NCBI RefSeq assembly: GCF_017591435.1
Contig: NC_059287.1
Coordinates: forward strand, 9,121,696-9,185,695
Origin: Portunus trituberculatus
Lineage: Eukaryota > Arthropoda > Malacostraca > Decapoda > Portunidae
Reading direction: 5' to 3'
Length of the DNA: 64,000 nucleotides
The notes beneath the pieces are model-generated. The model had not been told where the DNA came from. It saw only the letters and a list, made by a program, of their open reading frames with translations, and searched no databases. Each line of letters begins with the position of its first letter. Positions within the stretch are counted from its first letter, which is position 1. The position numbers and the translations under genes are program-made. Shown here piece by piece: positions 10,343 to 19,442 of the stretch.

Positions 10343-10920
10343 TGTTGTTATTGTTATTTATCTCGCTCAGCTGGTGCAGAACCACCAGATCTTGATCTTG
10401 ATCTTGATAGTACAGGCGACTCGGCATCACTCCTGAGCCGGGCCTATGGATCGGCAGCTCCTGTAGACGACAAAAAAAGGCACACAGAAAAAAAAAAAAG
10501 AAGAAAAAAGGAAACAGGGTCCTTTGCTACATCTGGCACGCCACATTCTCTCCAGAAACTCCTTCACCGCCTCAATCATCCTTTCATTCGTTTCTCTACT
10601 CAGTCCCAGCAGCACCACCATCCACTCCCTCCCCGTCTTTTCCACTCTTTCGTTCCTATAATACCCTAATTCAGTCAACACCACTTGCATCATCTCATAC
10701 CTGTCTCTGGCATACTTCACGCACTCCAGCATCACATGCTCCACCGTCTCGTCCTCTCCCGAGTCACACATCTGGCACACTTTGCTGCGGGACTCAGACC
10801 ACCTGTAACTCCTTGCATTCACATCCATACACTGTGCCCTAGCTTTGAAGAGAAGATCACCACCCAGACTTCCATCGTACCACCTCTCATACATCGGGGC
10901 CTCTTTCACCTTGTACCATT
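10343..10920 (-). pseudogene. Non-LTR retrotransposon ORF2 C-terminus (family E, copy 1, 3' part)
   Basis: Minus-strand frame 10909-10427 reads 'SRSKVCQMCDSGEDETVEHV' followed by '(MLEC)VKYARDRY', a CX2C...HX4C motif at the C-terminus of LINE ORF2 proteins. It ends in an (AAC/AAT)-rich tail at about 10343-10365. The same protein segment is seen in family E copy 2 (23784-24720). Copy 1 is interrupted at 10920 by a CR1-like tail and resumes at 11538. Compared with copy 2 the interruption falls inside 'tataccattcc', and 'taccatt' is present on both sides of it. Confidence 0.8.
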
Positions 10921-11537
10921 AACATAACATATAACATAACATAAATAATAGGATAACAAAGGGCCACCAGGGCCCATCTAGGTTATCCTGTATCAGTCGC
11001 ACAGCGACCTCGTCATCAGTACTTAAAGATACACTTACAAGTACACAATACATTATATACTAATTCTAAATATTTGGCCCATTAACAGGGCTAAGTCCTG
11101 CAGCGAAATCCTCTACAATTTGTGGTCCCCATACATGGGGATCATGTCTTATTTAACTATAGTAAATTTCTTATAAAAACTATCATGCAGTGCTATACAT
11201 AATTATAAATCTAATGAATTTAAGTGCTTATCTAATCTGTTTTAAACATTGTCAAACTAGTGCTATTTACAACCGTCTCTGGCAATGCATTCCAGAAGTC
11301 TACCACTCTATGACTAAAGAAATATTTTCTTATATCTAACCTGCAGCCTTGCTTTCTAATCTTCCTGCCATGATTTCTAGTCCTATTTCCCTCCTCTAAG
11401 GTAAAGAAAGATCTCACATCTATGTAGTTTGTATCTGAGAACATTTTAAATAACTCTATCATATCCCCTCTTATACATCTCCTCTCAAATGAAAACATGT
11501 TTAATTCCTTTAATCTATCTCTATACTCTATACTCTA
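10921..11537 (-). mobile_element. 5'-truncated CR1-like LINE tail (family C) inserted in family E
   Basis: This is the reverse complement of the 3' end of the CR1-like element at 19443-22000. It holds the last coding segment ('DMIELFKMFSDTNYIDVRSF', then 'RKYFFSHRVVDFWNALPETV', minus frame 11498-11232), the 3' UTR, and a (TTATG)n-type tail at 10921-10945. The heptamer 'taccatt' occurs immediately outside both ends (10914-10920 and 11538-11544), consistent with a target-site duplication. Coding and UTR sequences are very close to the other copy, so the family was active relatively recently. Confidence 0.88.
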
Positions 11538-11692
11538 TACCATTCCAGAGTAGTCTTTCGTTCCATCCCATTCCTCCACTCATTCAGTCCCATACTCTTC
11601 ACATCTCTGTCTATCTCACTCTTCCACTTCCTCGCATTCCATTCTGTTCCCACTCTGCCTCCTCTTGTCACGACCCATTCCAGCTTAACAAA
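11538..11692 (-). pseudogene. Family E copy 1, 5' continuation
   Basis: Resumes family E after the CR1-like insertion. It matches 24165-24260 of copy 2 ('tcattcagtcccat', 'tatctcactc', 'tccacttcct'). Similarity fades near 11650, and the Gypsy 3' LTR segment starts at about 11693. Confidence 0.65.
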
Positions 11693-12040
11693 TATAGACT
11701 TTAATTCACCAACGACCCATCACAGTCATGTAACTTTCTCTCTATCCTACCTATATTATGGGAGACCTATGGGGGGGGAAACCGTGGATAACTCAGCTGG
11801 AGGTGAGGTGGCGTCCCTCGCGGCGTCCTGCTTCTCTCTCTCTCTTTCTCTCTCTCTCTGCCGAGTCGGCCTGCTGTGGTGGAAGTGGCAGAGGGTTCCA
11901 CAGGGGTGGTGCTGTAACCATAAGAATTACCTCATGAGTTGTTCTTGCCAGACCACGTGGTGTATTGCAGCTCCTCCTGGAGATGGTTGGAGAGCGTACC
12001 TCAAGACGAGAGCGGGTGATGGTCTGTGTCTACACCACCA
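11693..12040 (-). repeat. Gypsy 3' LTR, distal part
   Basis: Aligns with 23214-23590 of the 5' LTR, including 'accgtggataactcagctgg', a CT-rich tract (11830-11860 versus 23391-23408), 'ggttccacaggggtggtgct' and 'accacgtggtgtattgcagc'. There are scattered differences and one ~20-bp length difference near 11805. It is separated from the proximal part of the same LTR by the family F LINE. Confidence 0.9.
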
Positions 12041-12225
12041 CTTTTTTTTTTTTTTTTTTTTTTTTGTCTACACCACTTTTTTTTTTTTTTTTTTTGAAAG
12101 GGGGGTGAAAAGATAGAAAGCTAGCTAAAGAGAAAGTGGGTGGGAAGAGAAGGGGTGAAAGAAAGTAAGAGAAAATAAAGATAGTGGGCTTGACCACTTT
12201 GCTATTTCTATTAATTAAGTTTCAC

Positions 12226-12228
<3 letters not shown>

Positions 12229-12317
<89 letters not shown>
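12229..12317. repeat. (TA)n microsatellite
   Basis: Pure TA run; the Ile-Tyr repeat peptides spanning it on both strands are artefacts. The sequence from here to 12660 holds no recognisable gene. Confidence 0.97.
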
Positions 12318-12319
<2 letters not shown>

Positions 12320-12658
12320 GAACAAAATTCAACAGTCACGCAATTCTTGGTTATTCTGTCACTCTGAAAGTCACAAATGCACATGCAGAACCGCAACTTT
12401 CCCTAACACACAGACTCGGGAGGAAGGTTGCCTGGCACACTACAAGAGAAAGAGAGAGAGCTTATCATATGTACAAATCCCAATTGTGTAACTTAGTGTG
12501 GCAGTCTTCCTCCAGAGATACACATCTAAGCCCTAGTAAAAAGACTGCCACGTGCTGTGACCACGAGTTGACAGTGATATACAACAAAAAAGAGAAGTTC
12601 TTTGTGGACTATGTAAGTTTATACAAACATACAAATAATGATTCACGAAATGTGTTTG

Positions 12659-12659
<1 letters not shown>

Positions 12660-12732
<73 letters not shown>
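12660..12732. repeat. (AT)n microsatellite
   Basis: Pure AT run at the far edge of the family F 3' region. Confidence 0.97.
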
Positions 12733-12735
<3 letters not shown>

Positions 12736-12915
12736 TATAAATGTAAAGCAGAGAAGAAAGAAAATTAAATGACATATAAGAAAAGAAAAGTTGAATTCCA
12801 GAGTCCTTGGAACATCGTAATCATGGCCGTCATCTTGGTAGTCGTCGTCGCCGCCACCTTTGTCGTCCGTATCTTCGGACATCATCTCAACTTCTCTGAG
12901 GAAACTAAAAGAAAA

Positions 12916-15112
12916 TTAAATTCGTCGAGTAATTATTGCCTGCGGTGCCTCCGTGTTTATAATCGTACTGCTCTTTGGAAACCACGAATGTTTGTTGTTT
13001 CGATTAGTCACAAGTTCTTCATATAATGCATTTTGGGTTATTCTTATTGTATCCCAAGTTTTTAAGGCTTTGTGATAGATTGAGATATTCAAAGGCGTGA
13101 TATTGTATTTAATATGTTGCTGCTCAGTATTTATTAATTCCTCTTCATTGCAGTGAATAAATCTGACTGCTTTATTTAAAACACTTTGTAATTTTTTTTT
13201 TTTTTTTAGTCAAAGATGCCATACATATTGGTATTGTAGGATATTCTAATACAGGGACTAATAATGTTTTGACTAAAATAGCTTTCAGCTTGGGTGTAAA
13301 ATTGCTAAATCTTCTGAGTTGACTCAAAATTCCTCTGCCCTTATTTATCGTTTTTGTAATATGGCTGACAAAACTTGTAGCATTTATATAAAGGCCGAGT
13401 AATTTCCCATTTGTGGAAGTTTCAATTTCTTTACCATTAACGGTAATTAATTTTGATTTGCGTTGAGCGATGGGTATTATTTTAAATTTTTCCTCACTTG
13501 TTTTTATTTTCCATCTTCTTTCAAATTTATTTATTCTCTCAATTTCTCTTTCAACTTTAACTTTCATCATTAGTTTAGATTTGCTTGGAGTTGTAATAAC
13601 TTGAGTTATATCATCTGCATACATAGTGTCCATGCAACCATGTTCAGGTAAAGGAATATCATTAGTATAAAGTGTATATAATGAAGGAGACAAAACACTG
13701 CCTTGCGGGACACCACTCATTAAATTTATTTGATTACTATATTCATTACCAATGTAAATTTTAGCTTTCCTATTATCCAAAAAATTACATAAAATTCTTT
13801 CCAAAATATCAGGAAGTCCTAATCTTAAAATTTTATATTTAAGGCCATTATGCCACACTTTATCAAACGCTTTAGCAACGTCTCTTAGAACTAAATAAAC
13901 CTGTTTTTTATCCGCTAAAGCATTGGCAATAGTCTCATATGTTGTTGTTATTGCGGTATTGGTACCTTTATACGTCCTGAAACTATGTTGTCTTTCTTTT
14001 ATTATGTTATTCTCAGTTAGGAAAGTATTCAGTCTCGCTTATATTAATCTTTCAAAAATTTTTCCAGGCACTTCGAGCAGTGAAATGGGATGATAATTTA
14101 TTGGAATCAAAGGGTTTTTATCTTTCTTAGGTATAAATTTAATAATTGCTTCTTTAAAAACAGTAGGAAAATGACTAATTGTCAAGCAAACATTATATAT
14201 ATTTTTTAATTGTTCTAAGGTATTTTCAGTACAGTTTTGTAATATTTGAATATTTATCTTTGTAAAACCAGGCGCTTTCTTTTTTGACATTCTAATATAC
14301 GTTTTTATTTCATCTAAAGTAATTTCTCTAGTATGATAAGTTCTGGTGTTTAATCTATTAAAGTCAACTATAGGGTATGAATTAATTCGGTCATAATTTA
14401 CATTAATATAGCCATCAACATAGTCAGAGTGTTGTCTATCAAAATTATTGTCTTCCTCCTCAGTAATCCTAAAAACATTCTTCCAAGTGTCTTCCATTAG
14501 ATTGCATTTTTCTTGATCTGTATAGTATTTTTTTCCTTCTGTACCTTTCATATAGTTAATATGGGTGGTCTTTTTCCCTTTCAATACTTTTATTTGATTC
14601 CAGAATTGTTTGCTATTTTCATAATTCTTCGAGATACTTTTTATTTTGTCCTCCCAAATTTTATTATAAGCTTCTTTGCATTTATCTTTTAATTCTGTTT
14701 TTATTCTTACATATTCTTTATATCTCTGTAAAGTCCAGCCTAGTCTAGTAGCATTATGATTTAAAATTTTGAACTGTGATTCTAAGTTTTTTATCTCAGG
14801 TGTAGTTTTTAACTGATAAATAAACTGATAAGAAGTCTTAGGAATAGCGGTTTCCATTGCACTTTTTACTATATTAATCCAATCTGTAATTGCAGTCTCT
14901 ACTTCATTAACATTAGATCCTTCAAGATTATTGATATTAATTTGTGAATCTAATTTCCGGTGAAATACATCCCAGTCAGCCTTATTTATTTTGTAAATCT
15001 TTGGAGCCTGGATAATAAAGGGAACAGTAGAAAGCTTAAAAACTATTGGGAGATGGTCAGATGTAGTTATGTCACCGGGCTCAATTGTGCAGTTTAAATA
15101 ATGATGTTTATT
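12916..15112 (-). pseudogene. LINE ORF2: end of endonuclease plus reverse transcriptase (family F)
   Basis: A Jockey/I-group LINE polyprotein, minus strand. It begins inside the endonuclease ('TTSDHLPIVFKL', the terminal SDHxP motif, near 15060). It then has a linker, 'KKKAPGFTKINIQIL' (RT motif 1/2a), 'INYHPISLLEVPGKIFERLI', a single TAA stop (14039-14041), then in the same frame 'FRTYKGTNTA', 'LRDVAKAFDKVW' (motif A), 'SGVPQGSVLSP' and 'MYADDITQ' (motif C YADD near 13620). A poly-A tract at about 13192-13207 shifts the frame, and the C-terminus continues in another frame to a stop at 12916-12918. No RNase H follows. Target-primed reverse transcription is the family's role. One nonsense codon, one frameshift and 5' truncation make it inactive. 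The codons are much more AT-rich than in neighbouring elements. Confidence 0.85.
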
Positions 15113-15302
15113 GCTCCTCACCTTATAAGGCGGCGGCCATGATAACTGCGCACGCAGCCATACGTCATCCCTCTTCTCCCCATACAGGGACTCCCTATCT
15201 AAAAACTCCTAGCTACATAGCTGAAGAGAAGATGAGGATTTGGACTAAATAAATATCTTAATATTGGGTAATAATCCCAATCCAGTACTGCCACTCGGTA
15301 CA
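15113..15302 (-). repeat. Gypsy 3' LTR, proximal part
   Basis: Near-identical to 23592-23783 ('ataactgcgcacgcagccat', 'gaagagaagatgaggatttg', 'gggtaataatcccaatcca'). It ends at '...cggtaca', i.e. the LTR begins TGTACC on the minus strand. The bases just outside (15303-15315, minus-strand 'gaggaaaaatcca') are purine-rich and could be the polypurine tract. Confidence 0.9.
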
Positions 15303-15801
15303 TGGATTTTTCCTCAGGGAAAACAAATCCTCGTCTTCTCTTTTACATTTAAAAAAAAAATAAAGTAACACACATAACAATCCACGTAATCGCGATGCAC
15401 CAACGTAACCACACATAACCATTTAAAGCTCTTTCCCCTATTTACAGTGTCCATGGTATCTGTGGTATGACTGACCTCTGTTTCAACATTTAACACTTTA
15501 CAACTTTTCCATTTAGTGCGAGACCTTGACGTCTCTACCAGTCCGGCAGGACCTGACATCCCAGTTGGTGTTGCGACTCCCACTTCCCATCAGTCCAGGC
15601 GTACAAGGACGGAGTAGAGAGGCTGACGTAGTTCTCTCCAAGGCCTTATTCTGTGGGGACTGGATTCAGGAAGCCCCTCCTCCTGAACATTCCAGCCAAC
15701 CCCACCAGTGGCGGTCTCCTTCCCCAGCAGCGGGTCTGATGTAGCTGCAAAAGAAATATAGGGCAGTCACAAGATTCCAATGTCCCTAGGGGTCTATATA
15801 C
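15303..15801 (-). other. Gypsy 3' non-coding region between integrase and LTR
   Basis: About 500 bp between the integrase C-terminus and the 3' LTR. The minus frame 15583-15314 (89 residues) has a hydrophobic stretch 'LCVVTLVHRDYVDCYVCYFIFF' split by charged residues, but no envelope-type motif that I recognise. I treat it as non-coding. Confidence 0.45.
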
Positions 15802-17121
15802 TTAGTATTCTTCTATAAATCTCCTCACTGGCCGTCTCTCACGAGTCGGTCTGGGCTCCTCTACCTCATTGTTTTCTTCCTCCTCATCGGAAGGCACTAC
15901 AATTTCTTCCATGTCTACCACGTACCCTTCATCGGTTACATATTTTCTCACTCGGTCAGCTGCTCTATGGAGTATTTTGCCATTGAACACAATTTCCACT
16001 TCATATGACACTCAATCTAAATTCACCTTTTTAACATTATACGGTCCAATCCACTTGAGACCAAGTTTCCTATCAGCTGACGAACCAAACTGTTCCCTTT
16101 TTATCCACACCAAATCATCTATCTCGACTCTTCCACTCGACTCCACTCGACTCGACCACTTCCTGCTATTTGCACGGGATGATTGTCTCACTGCCTCCAA
16201 GGCTGTATTAATGTCTATTTCATCGTCCACCTGGGGCAAAGTAGTTCCCACATAGCGAGGAGCATGGCGCCGGAAGAAAAGGAAATAGGGCTGTTCGCCA
16301 GTGGTCTCATGTACGGCCGCATTAAGGATCTGCTGACACTGCGTGAGGCACTCGGACCACCTGTGCGGTTGTCCTTTCCCGAGAGACGCTAGCACTGACT
16401 TCATGGTTCGATGTAACCGTTCGGTGATAGAGTTCCCACATGGATGGTATGGGGTGGAAAACACCATCTCTATCCCATGCATACGACAGAGTTCTGTCAA
16501 CAATTGTGAGCGGAACTCGCACGCATTGTCAGCTAAGAGTACCTTCGGTACCCCATAGTCTCCCAAGTAACTCTTAATAACCCTAACTACCTCCTCAGCA
16601 TGTCTGGACCGTAACTTCACCAACTTTACAAATCTTGAAAAGTGATCTATGATGGTTAATACGTACTTATAACCTCCTCTGGCTGGAGTCATTTCAGTAA
16701 TATCGATACTAATTCTTTCCAAAGGTTGATTTACAGGAGGCAATTCCTGGTACGTCTTTTGTAAAGCTGGTGCAGTTTTACATTGTTGACAAATTATACA
16801 TTCTCTGATAAATTTCTTTATGTCTGATCTTTGATTTGGCCAGTAAAAATATTCTTCAGCTTTTAACATGGTTTTTAGTTGTCCTAAATGTCCAGACTCT
16901 TTTTCATGGGCCAATACAATAGCTTGTTTCTTTAATGTCTGGGGTACAACCAATAAATATAGGATGGTTCCATCTTTCTTTTGTTTGGAGTAATATAACA
17001 CTCCATCGTGAACAATAAACTGATTCAAAATTCTTCCTCCTTCTAAATATTCCTTCATCTCTCTCCATCTAGGTTCTGCTATCTGAGCTTGAATGAATTC
17101 ATCGGTGGTCAAACCTAGAAA
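15802..17121 (-). pseudogene. Gypsy integrase
   Basis: DNA integration enzyme of the retroelement, minus strand. It runs in frame from the RNase H segment across a TAA stop (17122-17124). Seen: the zinc-binding HHCC motif ('AHEKESGHLG...CIICQQC', about residues 70-110), then the DDE core with 'ISIDITEM' (first Asp), 'VLLADNACEF' (second Asp) and 'GNSITERLHR' (Glu). The C-terminal GPY-like 'LKWIGPYNVKKV' is followed by a TGA (16012-16014) and a further 69 in-frame residues ending in a Glu/Arg-rich tail 'RRPVRRFIEEY'. All catalytic residues are present, so damage is limited to the two in-frame stops. Confidence 0.9.
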
Positions 17122-18327
17122 TTAATCTTGACCTACCACATTTACTACCTGAACAGGGCGACTCAGTTGGTCGGCCACTACATTCTTCCTGCCTGCTTTG
17201 TACTCTATTTTAAACTGAAAATCACGCATCTCCAGAATCCATCTGTTCATACGTGGAGATTTTGTTCGTTGGCGAAAAACTGAGACTAGTGGCTGATGGT
17301 CAGTTCGAATTAAAACTCGGACACCCCATAGATAATGGTGGAATTTTCTACAGGCTAGTACTACAGCTAACACTTCCTGATCTGTTGTTGAATATCGAGT
17401 CTCCACTGGTCTAAGCTTCTTCGAAAAATATCCTATGACATTTGGTTCTTTCCCATGATACTGCATCAACACTGCCCCTACATGTGTGGCATTACTATCC
17501 GTCTCGAGGACAAACTCTCGATTGAGATCGGCTTTTCCTAGTACTGGAGAGTGTATTAGTTTCTCCTTCAGCGTTTCAAAAGCTTTCTGGCATTCACCTG
17601 TCCAATAGAACGGCGTTCCTTTCTTTGTGAGCTCGGTTAATGAGGCCAGTATCTTGGAGCAGTTTTCAATGCGTCTTCGATAGAACGACACCATTCCTAT
17701 AAACCTACGGGTCTCTTTCACGTTAGTTGGAGGTTTCATCTGTTTCACGGCCTCCACAGTTGGCAATCCATCTTGAACACAGGCATGTTTAGCCTCAATC
17801 ATTATTACGGTATTAGGTTCCTCACTTACTTTTACTTCCACTAGGGTCGTTTCGTAACAGTCCACTAGTGTTTTGGTTGTTACTCTACCGAAGCGCTGGT
17901 TATGAGAGGGAGACTGAGGTTCTTTTCTCACCATCCTTACTTTTCCATATGGTGTTTCCACGAATACTAAGGGATAAACAAGATTGTTCCAATGAATCCG
18001 CTTAGCTTGGTGATCTAGAGTGAGAGTTGACTGACCGATCGTGTTCATTCCTAACAATACGTGTGTTCTGAGATATTCATCGGGAACTAATACGACTTGA
18101 GCAATGATGGGGTGGTTACTGTTACTGGCTATTGTTACATAAGCTTGGCCTAATACTCTGATCTGCTTACTGGTGATTCCTTGCAAAGGGGGGATCTTTG
18201 AACTTTGTTTCACTGGAATTCCCATTTCATTAATTACACTAATCTTAATTAGTGAAACATCACTGCCAGTATCTAACATTGCTTCGAGTACATGGTTATT
18301 GATATCTACGCTGATTACCGGGGATTG
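17122..18327 (-). pseudogene. Gypsy protease and RT-thumb/RNase H with RT core deleted
   Basis: Minus strand, in frame with gag across one TGA. It starts with an aspartic protease ('AMLDTGSDVSLI' at about 18285-18250; flap and 'HVLLGMNTIG' follow). At about residue 165-185 ('MIEAKHACVQDGLPTVEAVKQM') the sequence passes directly into the RT thumb/connection 'NVKETRRFIGMVSFYRR'. The RT fingers and palm, including the YxDD box and upstream Asp motif, are missing with no frameshift. Then comes RNase H: 'LETDSNATHVGAVLMQ' (Asp), 'TTDQEVLAVVLAC' (Glu), 'RTDHQPLVS' (Asp), 'NVVADQLSRP' (Asp). An in-frame internal deletion of several hundred bp is the simplest reading. It ends at TAA 17122-17124. Confidence 0.9.
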
Positions 18328-19415
18328 TCATAACATCCTATTCCGTGTTGTGTTTACTTTACCGGGGCACGATGGATGGCCGCGCCGACAATTGAGCCGT
18401 AAACAATCATAACAGGAGCCAGGTTGTGGTCTTTTATAGCACTCGGCTAATGAATGGTTAGTAGCTCGGCAATATGGGCAGTATTTCTCTCTTCTGCGCC
18501 ATTGCTGTAATCTTTGATCTACCCGGTCTAATCTACCAGCGGGTGGTGTTAATGTGGCGGCCGGGTGGGGTGTAGTCGCCGCCGCCGCTCGCGGGGCAGT
18601 CGGTAGGTGGGCTGGGACCGGGTTAACCGCTCGTACGCTACTCTCTTTCCGAGTCATTACCACCAGTCTTTCAGTATCTAATTTGGTCAGAAACCTGGTT
18701 AACGGTACTTTTTCGTCCAGGTACAGTTCTAGTCTTTCCCTGCAGTCTCTCGGCATTCCTTTTATTAGTTTGTTCTTTATCAACCAGTCCTGAGACGGCA
18801 CGTCATCAGCATCGGTCCTTACGGTAACCAAAGCTAGTTTACATTTCAACCTTGTCATAAATTCGATGGGGTCGTCTTCCACCGAATATTTTAAATCTTT
18901 CAGAGAATCAAATAGCCTTTCCTCATTCTGGTCCGTGAGCTCCTTTGTAAGATACTGCTTAAATTGTGCCCAGGTCACTTCCTTATCCACTACCGTTTGC
19001 ACCAATAAAGCTAATGGTGCTTCCACACGCATTTTAACTATCTGTTGCCTCTCTCTGTTATCTGTTGAGCAACTTTCCACCTGTGAGAAAAAAACAGCTA
19101 ACCGGCCAACTCCTCCTACTCCACTCAAGTGACGCAATTCAAGGACGGGGATGTCACGGGGCTTCATGAGGCATTTAACAGGGTTACTCGCCGGCCTCTC
19201 CCTGTTATCTCTAACTTCCTGTAACAAATCGTGGACACAATCACGCAAGGCATCTACCTCCATCTCTTAAGTTTTTTACTGCCTCTGCGCCTGACGGACT
19301 TACCCTCGTCATCTGGTTAACTACCGCATCATCTTCGGTTTTAACTACTGGTTCATTTTCCTTTTTTAGGCGTCCACTCCGCACCTAAGCTCAGAAAATC
19401 CGCCAACTCATCCAT
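18328..19415 (-). pseudogene. Gypsy gag (nucleocapsid with two zinc knuckles)
   Basis: Structural protein of the retroelement particle, minus strand. The likely true start is the Met at 19415 ('MDELADFLSLGAEWTPKK'). A frameshift near 19356 and another near 19262 lead into the long frame from 19263. A capsid-like helical region ('FMTRLKCKLALVTVRTDADD', 'LIKGMPRDCRERLELYL') precedes a basic Ala/Pro-rich linker. Two Cys/His knuckles follow: 'CPYCRATNHSLAEC' (CX2CX4HX4C) and 'CYDCLRLNCRRGHPSC'. The frame ends at TGA (18328-18330). The next codons continue in frame into protease ('QSPVISVDINNHVLEAMLDTG'), so gag and pro are separated only by one stop. Confidence 0.85.
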
Positions 19416-19442
19416 AACGAAAGAAAAAATACCTGACAACTT

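Larger units (their letters stand above)
12041..15112 (-). mobile_element. 5'-truncated LINE (family F) inserted in the Gypsy 3' LTR
   Basis: The LTR sequence '...tctacaccacc' breaks at 12041 and resumes at 15113 ('gctcctcaccttataag'). The undisturbed 5' LTR runs straight through this point (about 23581-23594). The insertion contains an RT ORF on the minus strand and T-runs at 12042-12065 and 12077-12095, separated by 'gtctacaccac', a copy of the adjacent LTR sequence. The T-runs would be the poly-A end. The 12113-12660 part, with (AT)n arrays, has no recognisable gene and may be further inserted sequence. Confidence 0.75.

Noticed and set aside
12769..13026. 85-residue plus-strand frame with a hydrophobic segment
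   Set aside because: It lies antisense to the 3' UTR and C-terminus of LINE F; the apparent membrane segment is a by-product.
15314..15583. Envelope-like gene of the SGNH-Gypsy element
   Set aside because: Only 89 residues, no signal peptide or furin-type site, and the hydrophobic stretch is not a clean membrane helix.
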